This document shows positions 45,287 to 53,193 of a stretch of DNA of 62,025 nt, one piece after another. A program made the translations under genes and the position numbers. Numbering within the stretch: position 1 is the stretch's first letter; the number at the start of each line of letters is the position of its first letter. This stretch comes from Burkholderia aenigmatica (GTDB lineage Bacteria; Pseudomonadota; Gammaproteobacteria; Burkholderiales; Burkholderiaceae): NCBI RefSeq assembly GCF_902499175.1, contig NZ_CABVQC010000058.1, positions 1-62,025 of the forward strand, read 5' to 3'. The notes under the pieces were generated by a model. That model had not been told where the DNA came from, did not search any database, and was given only the letters and a program-made list of their open reading frames with translations.

Positions 45287-45871
45287 TTAGCTGCCTTTTG
45301 TCGCCGCCGAAGGCCGATGGTATTCGGGCCAAAGTCGTTTCACGAGATCGCGCGATGCGCCATAGGCATGGCAGCTGTCGATCTTGAGCGGCTTTCCCTC
45401 GCTGTCGCGCGCCTCGAGCGATGACTTCCGCATGCCGACCATCGTCTGGTAGGCCGTGGTGGCGATCGGGCCGAGCAATTCCTTCAGGTGCGTGCACGTG
45501 TCGCAGGACGGCAGGCGCTTGCGAACCTCGCTGTTCCAGCCGGCACCGATGCTCAGTCCGACGAGTGCCTGCAGCGAGTCGCCGCCGCCCGGGCACTGCT
45601 CATACGGATGCGACCGGAGGAACGTCGATACGGCGCGGACGACCATGTCGGCGTCGAAGACCAGCGTCACGCCGAGGTCGTGGATCGGCGACAGCGCAGC
45701 GACCGTCCGCGTGCCGCCTGGTGGCGTGAAATCGAAGGTCTTGCGATCCGCGAGGCAGGCCGTTACTTCGAACTGGCCGTCGCTGCGCCGATAGCCGCGC
45801 ATGTCGATCTGCCGATGGTGAATTTCCTCACGCGTGATGCCGTCGTGCGGAATGTCGGGTGGGGGAACCAT
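45287..45871 (-). CDS. DUF2889 family protein
   Basis: A 194-residue protein matching DUF2889: REEIHHRQIDMRGYRRSDGQFEVTACLADR at about 13-42, FDADMVVRAVSTFLRSHPY, and a C-terminal Cys-containing segment LPSCDTCTHLKELLGPIATT, typical of the family. Function unknown; some relatives sit near aromatic or CoA-ester pathways. Start ATG at 45871, preceded by a GTTCCCCCACCC-type complement that is not an obvious Shine-Dalgarno. Confidence 0.8.
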   Translation of the reverse strand: MVPPPDIPHDGITREEIHHRQIDMRGYRRSDGQFEVTACLADRKTFDFTPPGGTRTVAALSPIHDLGVTLVFDADMVVRAVSTFLRSHPYEQCPGGGDSLQALVGLSIGAGWNSEVRKRLPSCDTCTHLKELLGPIATTAYQTMVGMRKSSLEARDSEGKPLKIDSCHAYGASRDLVKRLWPEYHRPSAATKGS

Positions 45872-46622
45872 GTATCTGCTCCGTTTCGTACAACCGGTTC
45901 TTTTCGCAGGCAGGGATGTCGACGGCTGGCCTGGCCAGGTGCGCAGCGAAACGGCCGGAGCAGGTTGCCGACGACATCGATCCGGCCATACTACGCACTT
46001 TTCGGCATCCTCGTACGCCACGGGATCGATGCGCGCGCAACGAGTCGTGTACGGGCACCGATGTCATCGAAGGGGGACCCGCACGTCGCGATACTTGCGC
46101 GGGTCCATCGTCGTGCGTCTCGCGTTGCCGTGATCGTTGCGTCGCACGCGGCCGACGGTGTTTTCCGGGATGCCGAGTCGTGCGAGGCTCGCGACGCCCC
46201 AAGGCGGCACGATCGCGTTCGACGTCCCGCGGCGGAACAGCGCGCGCGTGGTGTCGACCGGTGCGGCCGGGTCGATCGCCATGCGCAAGATGGCCCCGAT
46301 TTCCGCCGAAGCGGATGAACGGCGTGACTTCCGGAAACGTATCCATATAATGCGCAACACGACCGCACGGACGCATTTCCGGTGCCCCGAATCGGGCCAA
46401 TGCAGACCAGCGAGTCAACCGGCCGTCGCGCGTACCGGTATACTTCCACTCCTGCCTTGTCCGGCATCGTGGCCGGGTGCCTGAAAACAGAGTGGCGTGC
46501 GCGATGCGGCCCCGTTGTGTTCCGCATCGGCGGCAGACGGGTCGCCCGCATGGCGGCGAAGCTTTTGCGCCGCGCGGCATGGCCGCACGAACCACACCTT
46601 ATATTCCTGGTGGATTGAATTT
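45872..46622. other. Long gap, possible decayed gene
   Basis: 750 bases without a supported gene. On the minus strand at 46064-46360 an open frame reads AIDPAAPVDTTRALFRRGTS then NAIVPPWGVASLARLGIPEN. It looks protein-like, but no recognisable family or clean start is visible. An adjacent frame begins MDTFPEVTPFIRF, suggesting a frameshifted remnant. The last 150 bases contain the ProQ leader. Confidence 0.4.
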
Positions 46623-47288
46623 ATGGGTTTTGAACAACTTGCCGAATTGCGGGCGCAGCTCGCAGCGAAGGCCAAGCAGGAGCGCAACGCGAAGCGGCCG
46701 ACAGCGCCGGCGGACACCGGCGCGAAGCCGAAGTCCGGTGACCAGCCGCAGCGTGGCGCCAAGCCGGCTGCGGCCGGCGGCAAAGCACCGCATCGCGCGA
46801 AGCCCGCTTCGGCGAAGCCGTCGGCGCCGGTGGATCCGGTCATCGTTGCGATTGGCAAACTGCAGCGTAAGTTTCCACGTGCGTTCCCGAAGAATCCGGC
46901 CCCTAAAGTGCCGCTCAAGGTCGGTATCTGGGACGACCTCGCACGTGAAGCACAGGCCGTCGGGCTCAACGAAGCCGAACTGCGCGAAGCGATGTCGACG
47001 TGGTGCCGTGGTAACCGTTACTGGTCGTGCCTCGTCGAAGACGCGGTGCGGGTCGATCTGCAGGGCAACGAAGCAGGGCGCGTCACGCATGACGACGCTG
47101 CGCGGGCGCGCCGGCTGAAGGCTCGCCGCCCCGGCAAGGGCGCGGCGCAATCGGCCAAGGGCGCGCCGCAGCAGCCGAAGGCCGAGCAGCAAGCCGAGGC
47201 CGCCGCAGCCGATCCGCAACCGGCGAACGTGGAGGCGCAAGCCGACGCAGCGCCGCAGGTCGAGCAGCAAACGGCCGGAAACGAGTAA
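46623..47288 (+). CDS. proQ: ProQ/FinO-domain RNA chaperone
   Basis: A 221-residue protein. The ProQ/FinO domain spans about 72-165 (IGKLQRKFPRAFPKNPAPKVPLKVG, LNEAELREAMSTWCRGNRYW), flanked by low-complexity Lys/Ala/Pro N-terminal and Ala/Gln/Glu C-terminal arms. The family binds structured RNAs and 3' ends of transcripts, affecting stability and sRNA pairing. The cysteine in the CRGNRYW motif is conserved in the family. ATG at 46623 is preceded by GGTGGA. Confidence 0.88.
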   Translation: MGFEQLAELRAQLAAKAKQERNAKRPTAPADTGAKPKSGDQPQRGAKPAAAGGKAPHRAKPASAKPSAPVDPVIVAIGKLQRKFPRAFPKNPAPKVPLKVGIWDDLAREAQAVGLNEAELREAMSTWCRGNRYWSCLVEDAVRVDLQGNEAGRVTHDDAARARRLKARRPGKGAAQSAKGAPQQPKAEQQAEAAAADPQPANVEAQADAAPQVEQQTAGNE

Positions 47289-47788
47289 CCGGCACCGCGC
47301 CGCTGCATCCCGCACGGCGCTGCCTCGCATGCATTTCGTGTGCGGCGAATGACACGGCAGGCTGACCTGCCTCGGCAGAGGCAGGTCAGGACCGCACCCA
47401 CCGGCGCTCGACGTGCCGGGCCCTTATCCATCCCGCCTTGAACCGACCACGCGCCGGACGAAGAAAGTTCGTCGATCGGCGCTGCATGCGCGATGTGTCG
47501 ACGTTGTCGTATGCGCATGGACGGTACGCCCATCCTCAACGCGGCCACGCTTCATTCAATTAATTCGGTTTCCTAAAATAAAGTCGTGCCGGAGCCGTCG
47601 ATTGGCGTGTGGATGTTCGCACCCGGTCATCGTGACATGATGACGCGCGATAATCCCGACCGGGTCGTGGGGTCGCGCAGCAAGCTGGCCGGTGCGATGC
47701 AGCTTGCATTTCGAAAGGTACTGAAAGCCGACTGCGACACGACTCGACGCCACGGCCGGCGCCTTTCAACGTCAATTCAAACCGGATC
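47289..47788. other. Gap between proQ and the transporter gene
   Basis: About 500 bases. It contains the hairpin at 47362-47389 and an AT-rich spot at 47560-47582 (TCAATTAATTCGGTTTCCTA) that may be promoter sequence for the transporter. No gene supported. Confidence 0.5.
47362..47389 (+). terminator. 12-bp hairpin after proQ
   Basis: CTGACCTGCCTC / GAGGCAGGTCAG with loop GGCA, 74 bases after the proQ stop, without a T-run. Since ProQ binds structured 3' ends, it may also be a target of its own product (speculation). Confidence 0.5.
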
Positions 47789-48850
47789 ATGCACTCGAGA
47801 CATTCCGCGATTCTCGTCGCGCTCACCGCTGCCGCGCTGTTCGGCGCCGCGACACCGCTCGCCAAGGCGCTGATCGGCGCGATGTCGCCGTTCATGGTCG
47901 CCGGCCTGTTCTATCTCGGCAGCGGCGTCGGGCTCGGTATCGGGATCCTGCTTCGTCGTCTGCACAACCGTCATGCACCGACCGCAGACGCCGCGCCGCT
48001 GCAGCGCGCCGACTTGCCGTGGCTGGCCGGCGCGATCGTGGCGGGCGGCGTGGCCGGCCCGGCTTTGCTGATGCTCGGGCTGTCGAGCACACCCGCAGCA
48101 ACGAGCGCATTGCTGCTCAATCTCGAAGGCGTGCTGACGGCCGTCATCGCGTGGGTCGTGTTTCGCGAGAACGTGGATACGCAGGTGTTTCTCGGGATGG
48201 TCGCGATCGTCGCCGGCGGCACGCTGCTGTCGTGGACGCCGGGCCGGGCCGGCATACCGGTCGGCGCGTTGCTGATCGTCGGCGCATGCCTGTGCTGGGC
48301 GATCGACAACAACCTGACCCGCAAGGTCGCCGCGAACGACGCGATGGTCATCGCGTGCGTGAAGGGGCTGATCGCCGGACCCGTGAACATCGGCATCGCG
48401 TTGGCGACCGGTGCGACGCTGCCGGCTGTCCCGGTCACGGCCGCCGCGATGCTGACAGGGCTTGGCGGCTACGGGATCAGCCTCGTGCTGTTCGTCGTCG
48501 CGTTGCGTCATCTCGGCAGCGCGCGCACCGGTGCGTATTTCTCGATCGCGCCGCTGTTCGGCGTCGTGCTGTCGCTGCTGATCTGGCCCGCACTGCCGCC
48601 CGCGACGTTCTGGATCGCCGCCGCGCTGATGGCGCTCGGCATCTGGCTGCACGTTCGCGAACGGCATGAACACACGCATGCGCACGAGCGGCTCGAGCAC
48701 ACGCACCGCCATCGGCACGACGAACATCACCAGCATGCGCACGATTTTGCGTACGACGGCAACGAACCGCACACGCATCCGCACGTGCATCTGCCGATCA
48801 CGCACAGCCATGCGCATTTTCCGGACATTCATCATCGGCACCGGCATTGA
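47789..48850 (+). CDS. EamA/DMT-family transporter with a histidine-rich C-terminal tail
   Basis: A 353-residue inner-membrane protein with two EamA repeats (about 5-140 and 150-290) and some ten TM segments; FGAATPLAKALIG and the second-half GACLCWAIDNNLTRKVA are typical DMT motifs. The last 64 residues are cytosolic-type and contain 23 histidines (EHTHAHERLEHTHRHRHDEH and onward), like metal-handling tails in CDF or ZIP transporters. Export of a small metabolite or a metal is possible; the fold alone does not decide. Start ATG at 47789. Confidence 0.88.
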   Translation: MHSRHSAILVALTAAALFGAATPLAKALIGAMSPFMVAGLFYLGSGVGLGIGILLRRLHNRHAPTADAAPLQRADLPWLAGAIVAGGVAGPALLMLGLSSTPAATSALLLNLEGVLTAVIAWVVFRENVDTQVFLGMVAIVAGGTLLSWTPGRAGIPVGALLIVGACLCWAIDNNLTRKVAANDAMVIACVKGLIAGPVNIGIALATGATLPAVPVTAAAMLTGLGGYGISLVLFVVALRHLGSARTGAYFSIAPLFGVVLSLLIWPALPPATFWIAAALMALGIWLHVRERHEHTHAHERLEHTHRHRHDEHHQHAHDFAYDGNEPHTHPHVHLPITHSHAHFPDIHHRHRH

Positions 48851-48884
48851 CCGTGGCATGAACGGCGGACGATACGGATCGCAA

Positions 48885-48900
48885 GGTAACCGTTTATGGG
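48885..48900 (+). repeat. Distal iteron, about 11 kb right of rep
   Basis: GGTAACCGTTTATGGG matches the origin consensus throughout and is one of the best copies in the window. It lies between the transporter stop and the VOC pseudogene, away from any promoter. Confidence 0.7.
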
Positions 48901-48959
48901 GCATGCGCCGCATCGCGCGCGCCTCTGGTTGCGGCACCGCCCGATCGCGGCAGCCACAG

Positions 48960-49381
48960 CGTATGTGAGCCTGATCTTCGGTCTCGATCAACCGGATCGG
49001 CGAACTGTCCGGATCGATCAGTGCGCCGACCGTGTCGTCCCAGGCTTCGTGCGTCGGCCGGTGTGCACGTGGCCAGCCGGTCGCCTGCTCCGGAATGCCG
49101 GCTGCGGGCGCGTCGTCGAAGAACGCGCCGACGTCCGCAAGCCGGAAGCAGCAACTGAACCCGCTCGTCGCCGGATCGCGTTCGGGGTGCGAAAAGCATG
49201 CCGGCGACAGGTCACCGTGCTTGAGGATCATCCCGCCGTCGTCGCGTCAGGTTTCAGCGAATTCCGGTTCTTCGTAGAAGCGGGTGGTGACTTCGAAATC
49301 GCGCGTCGGCCGTCGGTCAACGCGGTTGCTCCGGATGGCGATGCGGCGAATCGAATGGGCGGCACCGGCCGTCGTGGTGAC
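48960..49381 (-). pseudogene. Broken VOC (glyoxalase/bleomycin-resistance) gene
   Basis: A leftward reading frame gives IRRIAIRSN…DFEVTTRFYEEPEFAET, then an in-frame TGA (49247-49249), then RRDDGG-like residues and MILKHGDLSPACFSHPERDP and GALIDPDSSPIRLIETE. This is a continuous VOC-family protein interrupted where relatives have Trp (AETWRDDGG). The start codon is also lost: the frame begins GTC at 49381, touching the nifQ stop. The 3' end runs on without a stop. Two or more inactivating changes make it a pseudogene. Confidence 0.8.
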
Positions 49382-49971
49382 TATCGCGCCTGAGGAAAGC
49401 AGAAGCCGAAATCCTCGCAGCCCGGGCACCCGGGGGCAGGGCCCGGCGGCACATCGAGCGCTGCGGCCACCTCCTGTGCGAGGAATTTCTTCCAGCGCAG
49501 GTGAGCGACGTTGCGCGCGGCAAGCGCGGGGAAATAGCGATCGAGCATCGCGGATACCGCATCACGCCCGTCGAGCCCGAGATCGCGCCACAGATGATCG
49601 GGGCGCAGGCACGCGTGCGCGATGATCGACGCGAGGCAACCGGCGTCGTCGCGGTCGGCAGCGGGATTCGCGTCGTCCATCAGCCGCGCGTGCAGCGTCG
49701 CGACGAACGCCGTGTGGATGGAGGGCAGCAGCGCCACTGAGGCCGGCGTCATGAGTGCCGCGGTATCGGCCGCAGGCAGGCGCGGAAACTGTCGCGCCAG
49801 CAGGCCGGCCAGCTGTGCGTGAGACAGGCCGAGCAGCCCGAGTTCGTTGCGGCGCGCGCGTGCCGCAACGAGCGCGCCGAACAGGCGCGCATCGGGCGTG
49901 TCGGCGCTGGCCGCCGCGGACAGCAGCGACGCCAGCGCCCGCTGTTGAGCGTGATCGAACGCGGCGGTCAT
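49381..49971 (-). CDS. nifQ: NifQ-family protein (molybdenum delivery)
   Basis: A 196-residue NifQ homologue. The diagnostic Cys-rich tail CPGCEDFGFCF is present near residue 185, with DDAGCLASIIAHACLRPDHLWRDLGL and ALAARNVAHLRWKKFLAQEV upstream. In diazotrophs NifQ carries a Mo-Fe-S cluster for FeMo-cofactor synthesis. No nif genes are here, so a broader molybdenum role with the neighbouring di-Mop protein is likelier. I use ATG 49971; an upstream GTG at 49980 is possible. Confidence 0.85.
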   Translation of the reverse strand: MTAAFDHAQQRALASLLSAAASADTPDARLFGALVAARARRNELGLLGLSHAQLAGLLARQFPRLPAADTAALMTPASVALLPSIHTAFVATLHARLMDDANPAADRDDAGCLASIIAHACLRPDHLWRDLGLDGRDAVSAMLDRYFPALAARNVAHLRWKKFLAQEVAAALDVPPGPAPGCPGCEDFGFCFPQAR

Positions 49972-50055
49972 CGTGTGCACCGGCCCGACAGCCGCATGAT
50001 GCGATTCGTGTGAATGAGCAGTGCCAAACGGATCGCCATCGCGATCGTCACCCGC

Positions 50056-50481
50056 TTACTCGACGCCGACGATCACGCTCGATGCCTTGAAGATCGCGGA
50101 TGCGGCCGAGCCGCTCGCGAGGCCGAGGCGATCGACGCTGTCGTTGGTGACGATCGCGACGATCTCGGCGCCGCCCGCGGCCTTGATCACGACTTCCGAA
50201 TTGACCGCGCCTTTCACGACCGACGATACGGTGCCTGCGACGCAGTTGCGGGCCGACACCTTGCTGCTGTCGACGTCGACCATCACGATGACCGACGACG
50301 CCTTCACGAGTGCGAATGCCTTCGAGCCGGCCGCGAGGCCCAGCGAAGCCGCGCTGCCGTGGGTGATCACGGCGACGATGTCGAGGCCGTCCTGCGTGCG
50401 GAGCGTGATTTCGTCGTTGACGGCACCGGTCTTGACGGCGCTGACCTGGCCGGCGAAGTGGTTGCGGGCGCTGGTTCGCAT
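50056..50481 (-). CDS. Di-Mop molybdate-binding protein (molbindin, ModG-like)
   Basis: A 141-residue protein made of two TOBE/Mop repeats: RNHFAGQVSAVKTGAVNDEITL at about 5-26 and RNCVAGTVSSVVKGAVNSEVVI at about 75-96, each ending in ASSVIV(M/G)V. Di-Mop proteins form trimers that store or buffer molybdate or tungstate in the cytoplasm. It lies 85 bases upstream of nifQ on the same strand, making a molybdenum pair. ATG at 50481; an upstream extension is non-homologous. Confidence 0.9.
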   Translation of the reverse strand: MRTSARNHFAGQVSAVKTGAVNDEITLRTQDGLDIVAVITHGSAASLGLAAGSKAFALVKASSVIVMVDVDSSKVSARNCVAGTVSSVVKGAVNSEVVIKAAGGAEIVAIVTNDSVDRLGLASGSAASAIFKASSVIVGVE

Positions 50482-50784
50482 GATGGATCTCCGGAAAATG
50501 AGCCGCCCGGCGGGCGGTGGGTAGAAGACGGGAATTGCGGACGAGTTTACCGTCAATAGCCGGCGAAATGCGGCTCGGGTTTGCGATGCCCGACATTCGG
50601 GTGGCGAACGCTCGTGTGCTTGCCCAGTGGTCCGCCCGTCGGAAGCTTCTGGTGAGCCCGGAGTGGTCTCGCGCGCATCGCCCGGTGAGTAGAACGGCGG
50701 CGTCACGGTCGTTCCGCGGCGCATGCTGCGCGGCGGGACGGCGCGAAGCGTCTGCCCGCTCGCGGCCAGCGCGCCTAACTGCGC

Positions 50785-51459
50785 CTAGCCGCGCTTCGAC
50801 GTGGCGCGCGGAGCCGCCGTCTTGCGGGCCGGGGTGACCCGAGCCTCGCCCAGCGCGACGAGCGCATCGGTCAGTTGCGCCATGTGTTTTGTCATCGATC
50901 TCGGATCGCCCGACTGCAACGAGACGAAGGCGCCGTCGAAACCCATCATGCCGAAGTACGCGAGATCGTCCGCGGTGGCGGCGGTCATGCCCTTGCCATC
51001 CTGGCTGAACGCGTTGCGAATCATCTCGCGCATGTAGTCGCGGCCTTCGGTGCGCACGTCGACGACGGTCTGCATCGCTTCCGGCTCCGCCGCCTCGTTG
51101 CTCATGACCATCACGAACAGCAGGCGCAGGAAATTCTCGCGGTGCAGGAAGACCTCGCCGGTCTTCTGTAGATACCAGCCGAGCCGCTCGCGCGGCGTGC
51201 CGTCGGGCGGGTTCTCGTGCGCATTGCGCATCGCGTCGAAGAAACCGCGCGCGCCTTGCGCCATTACTTCCGCGAGCAAGCCTGCCTTGGAACCGAAGTG
51301 ATGGTAGATCGCGCTCTTCGGGATGCCGGTCGCTTCGACCAGCGCCGACATCGATGTGCCGGCATAGCCATAGGCCGACATGACGCGGGCCGCCGCGTCG
51401 AGGATTTCCTGGCGCGATTTCTGACCGCGCCGGTTACCGATTTGTTGTGGATTGTCCAT
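50785..51459 (-). CDS. TetR-family regulator of the aromatic pathway
   Basis: A 224-residue TetR regulator: HTH at about 15-60 (GYAGTSMSALVEATGIPKSAIYHHFGSKAGLL), ligand domain of TetR_C type, basic C-terminal tail (ARKTAAPRATSKRG). It is divergent from the catabolic operon with two dyad operators between the starts (51485-51546), so it probably represses both directions and is released by a pathway aromatic or CoA ester. Start ATG at 51459. Confidence 0.9.
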   Translation of the reverse strand: MDNPQQIGNRRGQKSRQEILDAAARVMSAYGYAGTSMSALVEATGIPKSAIYHHFGSKAGLLAEVMAQGARGFFDAMRNAHENPPDGTPRERLGWYLQKTGEVFLHRENFLRLLFVMVMSNEAAEPEAMQTVVDVRTEGRDYMREMIRNAFSQDGKGMTAATADDLAYFGMMGFDGAFVSLQSGDPRSMTKHMAQLTDALVALGEARVTPARKTAAPRATSKRG

Positions 51460-51484
51460 TCCAAAAGTATACGCTCCCCAAGCA

Positions 51485-51502
51485 TTGTACCGATTGGTCC
51501 AA
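51485..51502. promoter_or_regulatory. TetR operator, left copy
   Basis: TTGTACCGATTGGTCCAA, an imperfect dyad (TTGnACC…GGTnCAA) 26 bases from the TetR start. Confidence 0.75.
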
Positions 51503-51528
51503 TACGTGTTTTCCCTAGATTTTCAGTT

Positions 51529-51546
51529 TTGGACCTATCGGTACAA
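51529..51546. promoter_or_regulatory. TetR operator, right copy (inverted)
   Basis: TTGGACCTATCGGTACAA; its reverse complement TTGTACCGATAGGTCCAA differs from the left copy at one base. Centres are 44 bp apart, about four helical turns. It lies 68 bases upstream of the hydroxylase start. Confidence 0.75.
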
Positions 51547-51613
51547 TCCGTTCATCGAAGACGTGGACCGTCACACCGCGTGGCGAACGCACTACAGGAG
51601 AAGGAGACAACCC

Positions 51614-53182
51614 ATGACTCATGAGTACGACGCCGACGTTGCGATCGTTGGCTATGGTCCGACCGGCGTCATCGCCGCGCTCACGCTGGCCCGGCACGGC
51701 ATTTCCTGCGTGGCGTTCGAACGGCACCGCGAGATCTATCCGCGGGCGCGGGCGGTGACGGTCAACGACTGGACGATGCGGATCTTCCAGAATCTCGGCG
51801 TCGACGAGGCGGTGCTGAAGCACATCGATCCGCAGCGCGCGCTGCGCTGGATGCGCTACGACGGCACCGAGATCATGCGCATCGAACACCCGCCGTCGAC
51901 GCTCGGCATCAAGCCGCGCTTCTTCAACATCTATCAGCCGACGATGGAAGCGGCATTGCGTGAGTGCGCGGCGAAGTACGAACGCGAGATCGACGTGCGC
52001 TACGGCTTCGAGGTGGTCTCGCTGACGCAGGACGAAGCGGGCGTCACCGTCTGCACGAGAAATACGGCCACCGGCGAAACGAACGACACGCGCGTGCGCT
52101 ACGTGATCGGCTGCGACGGCGGGAGCAGCGCGACGCGCGGCATGCTGGGCATCAAGCTGCTCGGCGATACGCTGGACGTGCAATGGATCGTGATCGACTG
52201 CCGCGTGAAGCGCTGGTGGCCGGATCGCAACCTGCTGACCTTCTGGTCCGACAAGGAACGGCCCGTGGTCGATATCGCGCTGTCCGGCGGCAATCATCGC
52301 TGGGAACTGCCGCTCAAGCCCGGCGAAAGCGAGGCCGATTTCGCGACCCACGAGCAAGTCTGGCCGCTGCTGAAGGCGCTCGGCGTGAGCGAGGACGACG
52401 TCGAGATCCATCAGTACGCGTTCTACCGGCATCACACGCGCATGGCCGATACGTGGCGCGCCGGCCGTGCGTTTCTCGCCGGCGACGCCGCGCACCTGAT
52501 GCCGCCGTGGGCCGGCGCCGGCATGCAGACCGGCATGCGCGATGCCTTCGATCTTGGCTGGAAACTTTCTGGTGTACTGAACGGTACGTTATCCGAAGAT
52601 TTTCTCGATACCTACGAGACGGAACGCCGGCCGAACGCGATGTTCTACACGCAGCTCGCCGTTCAGCTCGGCCGCATCATCAAGCAGGAACTGACGGAAG
52701 ACGAGCAGGCCGCGCTGGCGGTGCCGCCCGGCCCGGATGCGCCCGAGCCGCCGTTGATTGCGCCCCCCGTGCTCGCGGCCGGATGGCTGCGCGGCCCGCT
52801 CGGCGGCGAGAGCGTCGTCGGTCGGATGGTGCCGCAGCCGGTGGTGGGCGACAACCGCGGCGCGATGGCGCGGCTCGACGACCTGCTGGGCGACGGCTTC
52901 GTGCTCCTCGGCGACGACGTCGATCCGGCCAGCCTGCTCAGCGACGACGAAAAGGCGGCATGGGACCGGCTGGGCGCGCGCTACATCGCCGTGCGCCAGC
53001 AACATGAGCATACGCAGGGGCCCGACGAATTCGTCGATCTCGACGGTGTGCTGCAGCCGTGGCTGCGCAAGTTCGGCGCGCGCGCGATCGCGCTGCGCCC
53101 GGACCGGTTCGTCGCGGCCGCCGACGTGAGCGGCCTCGCCGTACCCGATCGCACCGTCAGCCGATGCGGGACGAATCAATGA
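51614..53182 (+). CDS. mhpA: FAD-dependent aromatic hydroxylase, MhpA-like
   Basis: A 522-residue class A flavin monooxygenase. Rossmann motif GYGPTGVIAALTLARHG (about 14-30), DG motif GCDGGSSATRG (about 170) and GD motif GDAAHLMPPWAGAGMQTGMRD (about 292-312). Closest family pattern is 3-(3-hydroxyphenyl)propionate 2-hydroxylase, which makes the catechol for meta cleavage using NAD(P)H. First gene of the operon; its stop is 11 bases from the dioxygenase start. ATG 51614 follows AGGAGAAGGAG; upstream frame is leader. Confidence 0.87.
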   Translation: MTHEYDADVAIVGYGPTGVIAALTLARHGISCVAFERHREIYPRARAVTVNDWTMRIFQNLGVDEAVLKHIDPQRALRWMRYDGTEIMRIEHPPSTLGIKPRFFNIYQPTMEAALRECAAKYEREIDVRYGFEVVSLTQDEAGVTVCTRNTATGETNDTRVRYVIGCDGGSSATRGMLGIKLLGDTLDVQWIVIDCRVKRWWPDRNLLTFWSDKERPVVDIALSGGNHRWELPLKPGESEADFATHEQVWPLLKALGVSEDDVEIHQYAFYRHHTRMADTWRAGRAFLAGDAAHLMPPWAGAGMQTGMRDAFDLGWKLSGVLNGTLSEDFLDTYETERRPNAMFYTQLAVQLGRIIKQELTEDEQAALAVPPGPDAPEPPLIAPPVLAAGWLRGPLGGESVVGRMVPQPVVGDNRGAMARLDDLLGDGFVLLGDDVDPASLLSDDEKAAWDRLGARYIAVRQQHEHTQGPDEFVDLDGVLQPWLRKFGARAIALRPDRFVAAADVSGLAVPDRTVSRCGTNQ

Positions 53183-53193
53183 AGGAGATCAGG

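Noticed and set aside
48666..48850. A possible repeat array from the CAC/CAT-rich 3' end of the transporter gene
   Set aside because: The periodicity is His codons of the protein tail, not a CRISPR or tandem DNA repeat.
47777..49231. A 484-codon minus-strand frame
   Set aside because: Only its first 90 codons are real (VOC pseudogene); the rest is antisense to the His-rich transporter gene.
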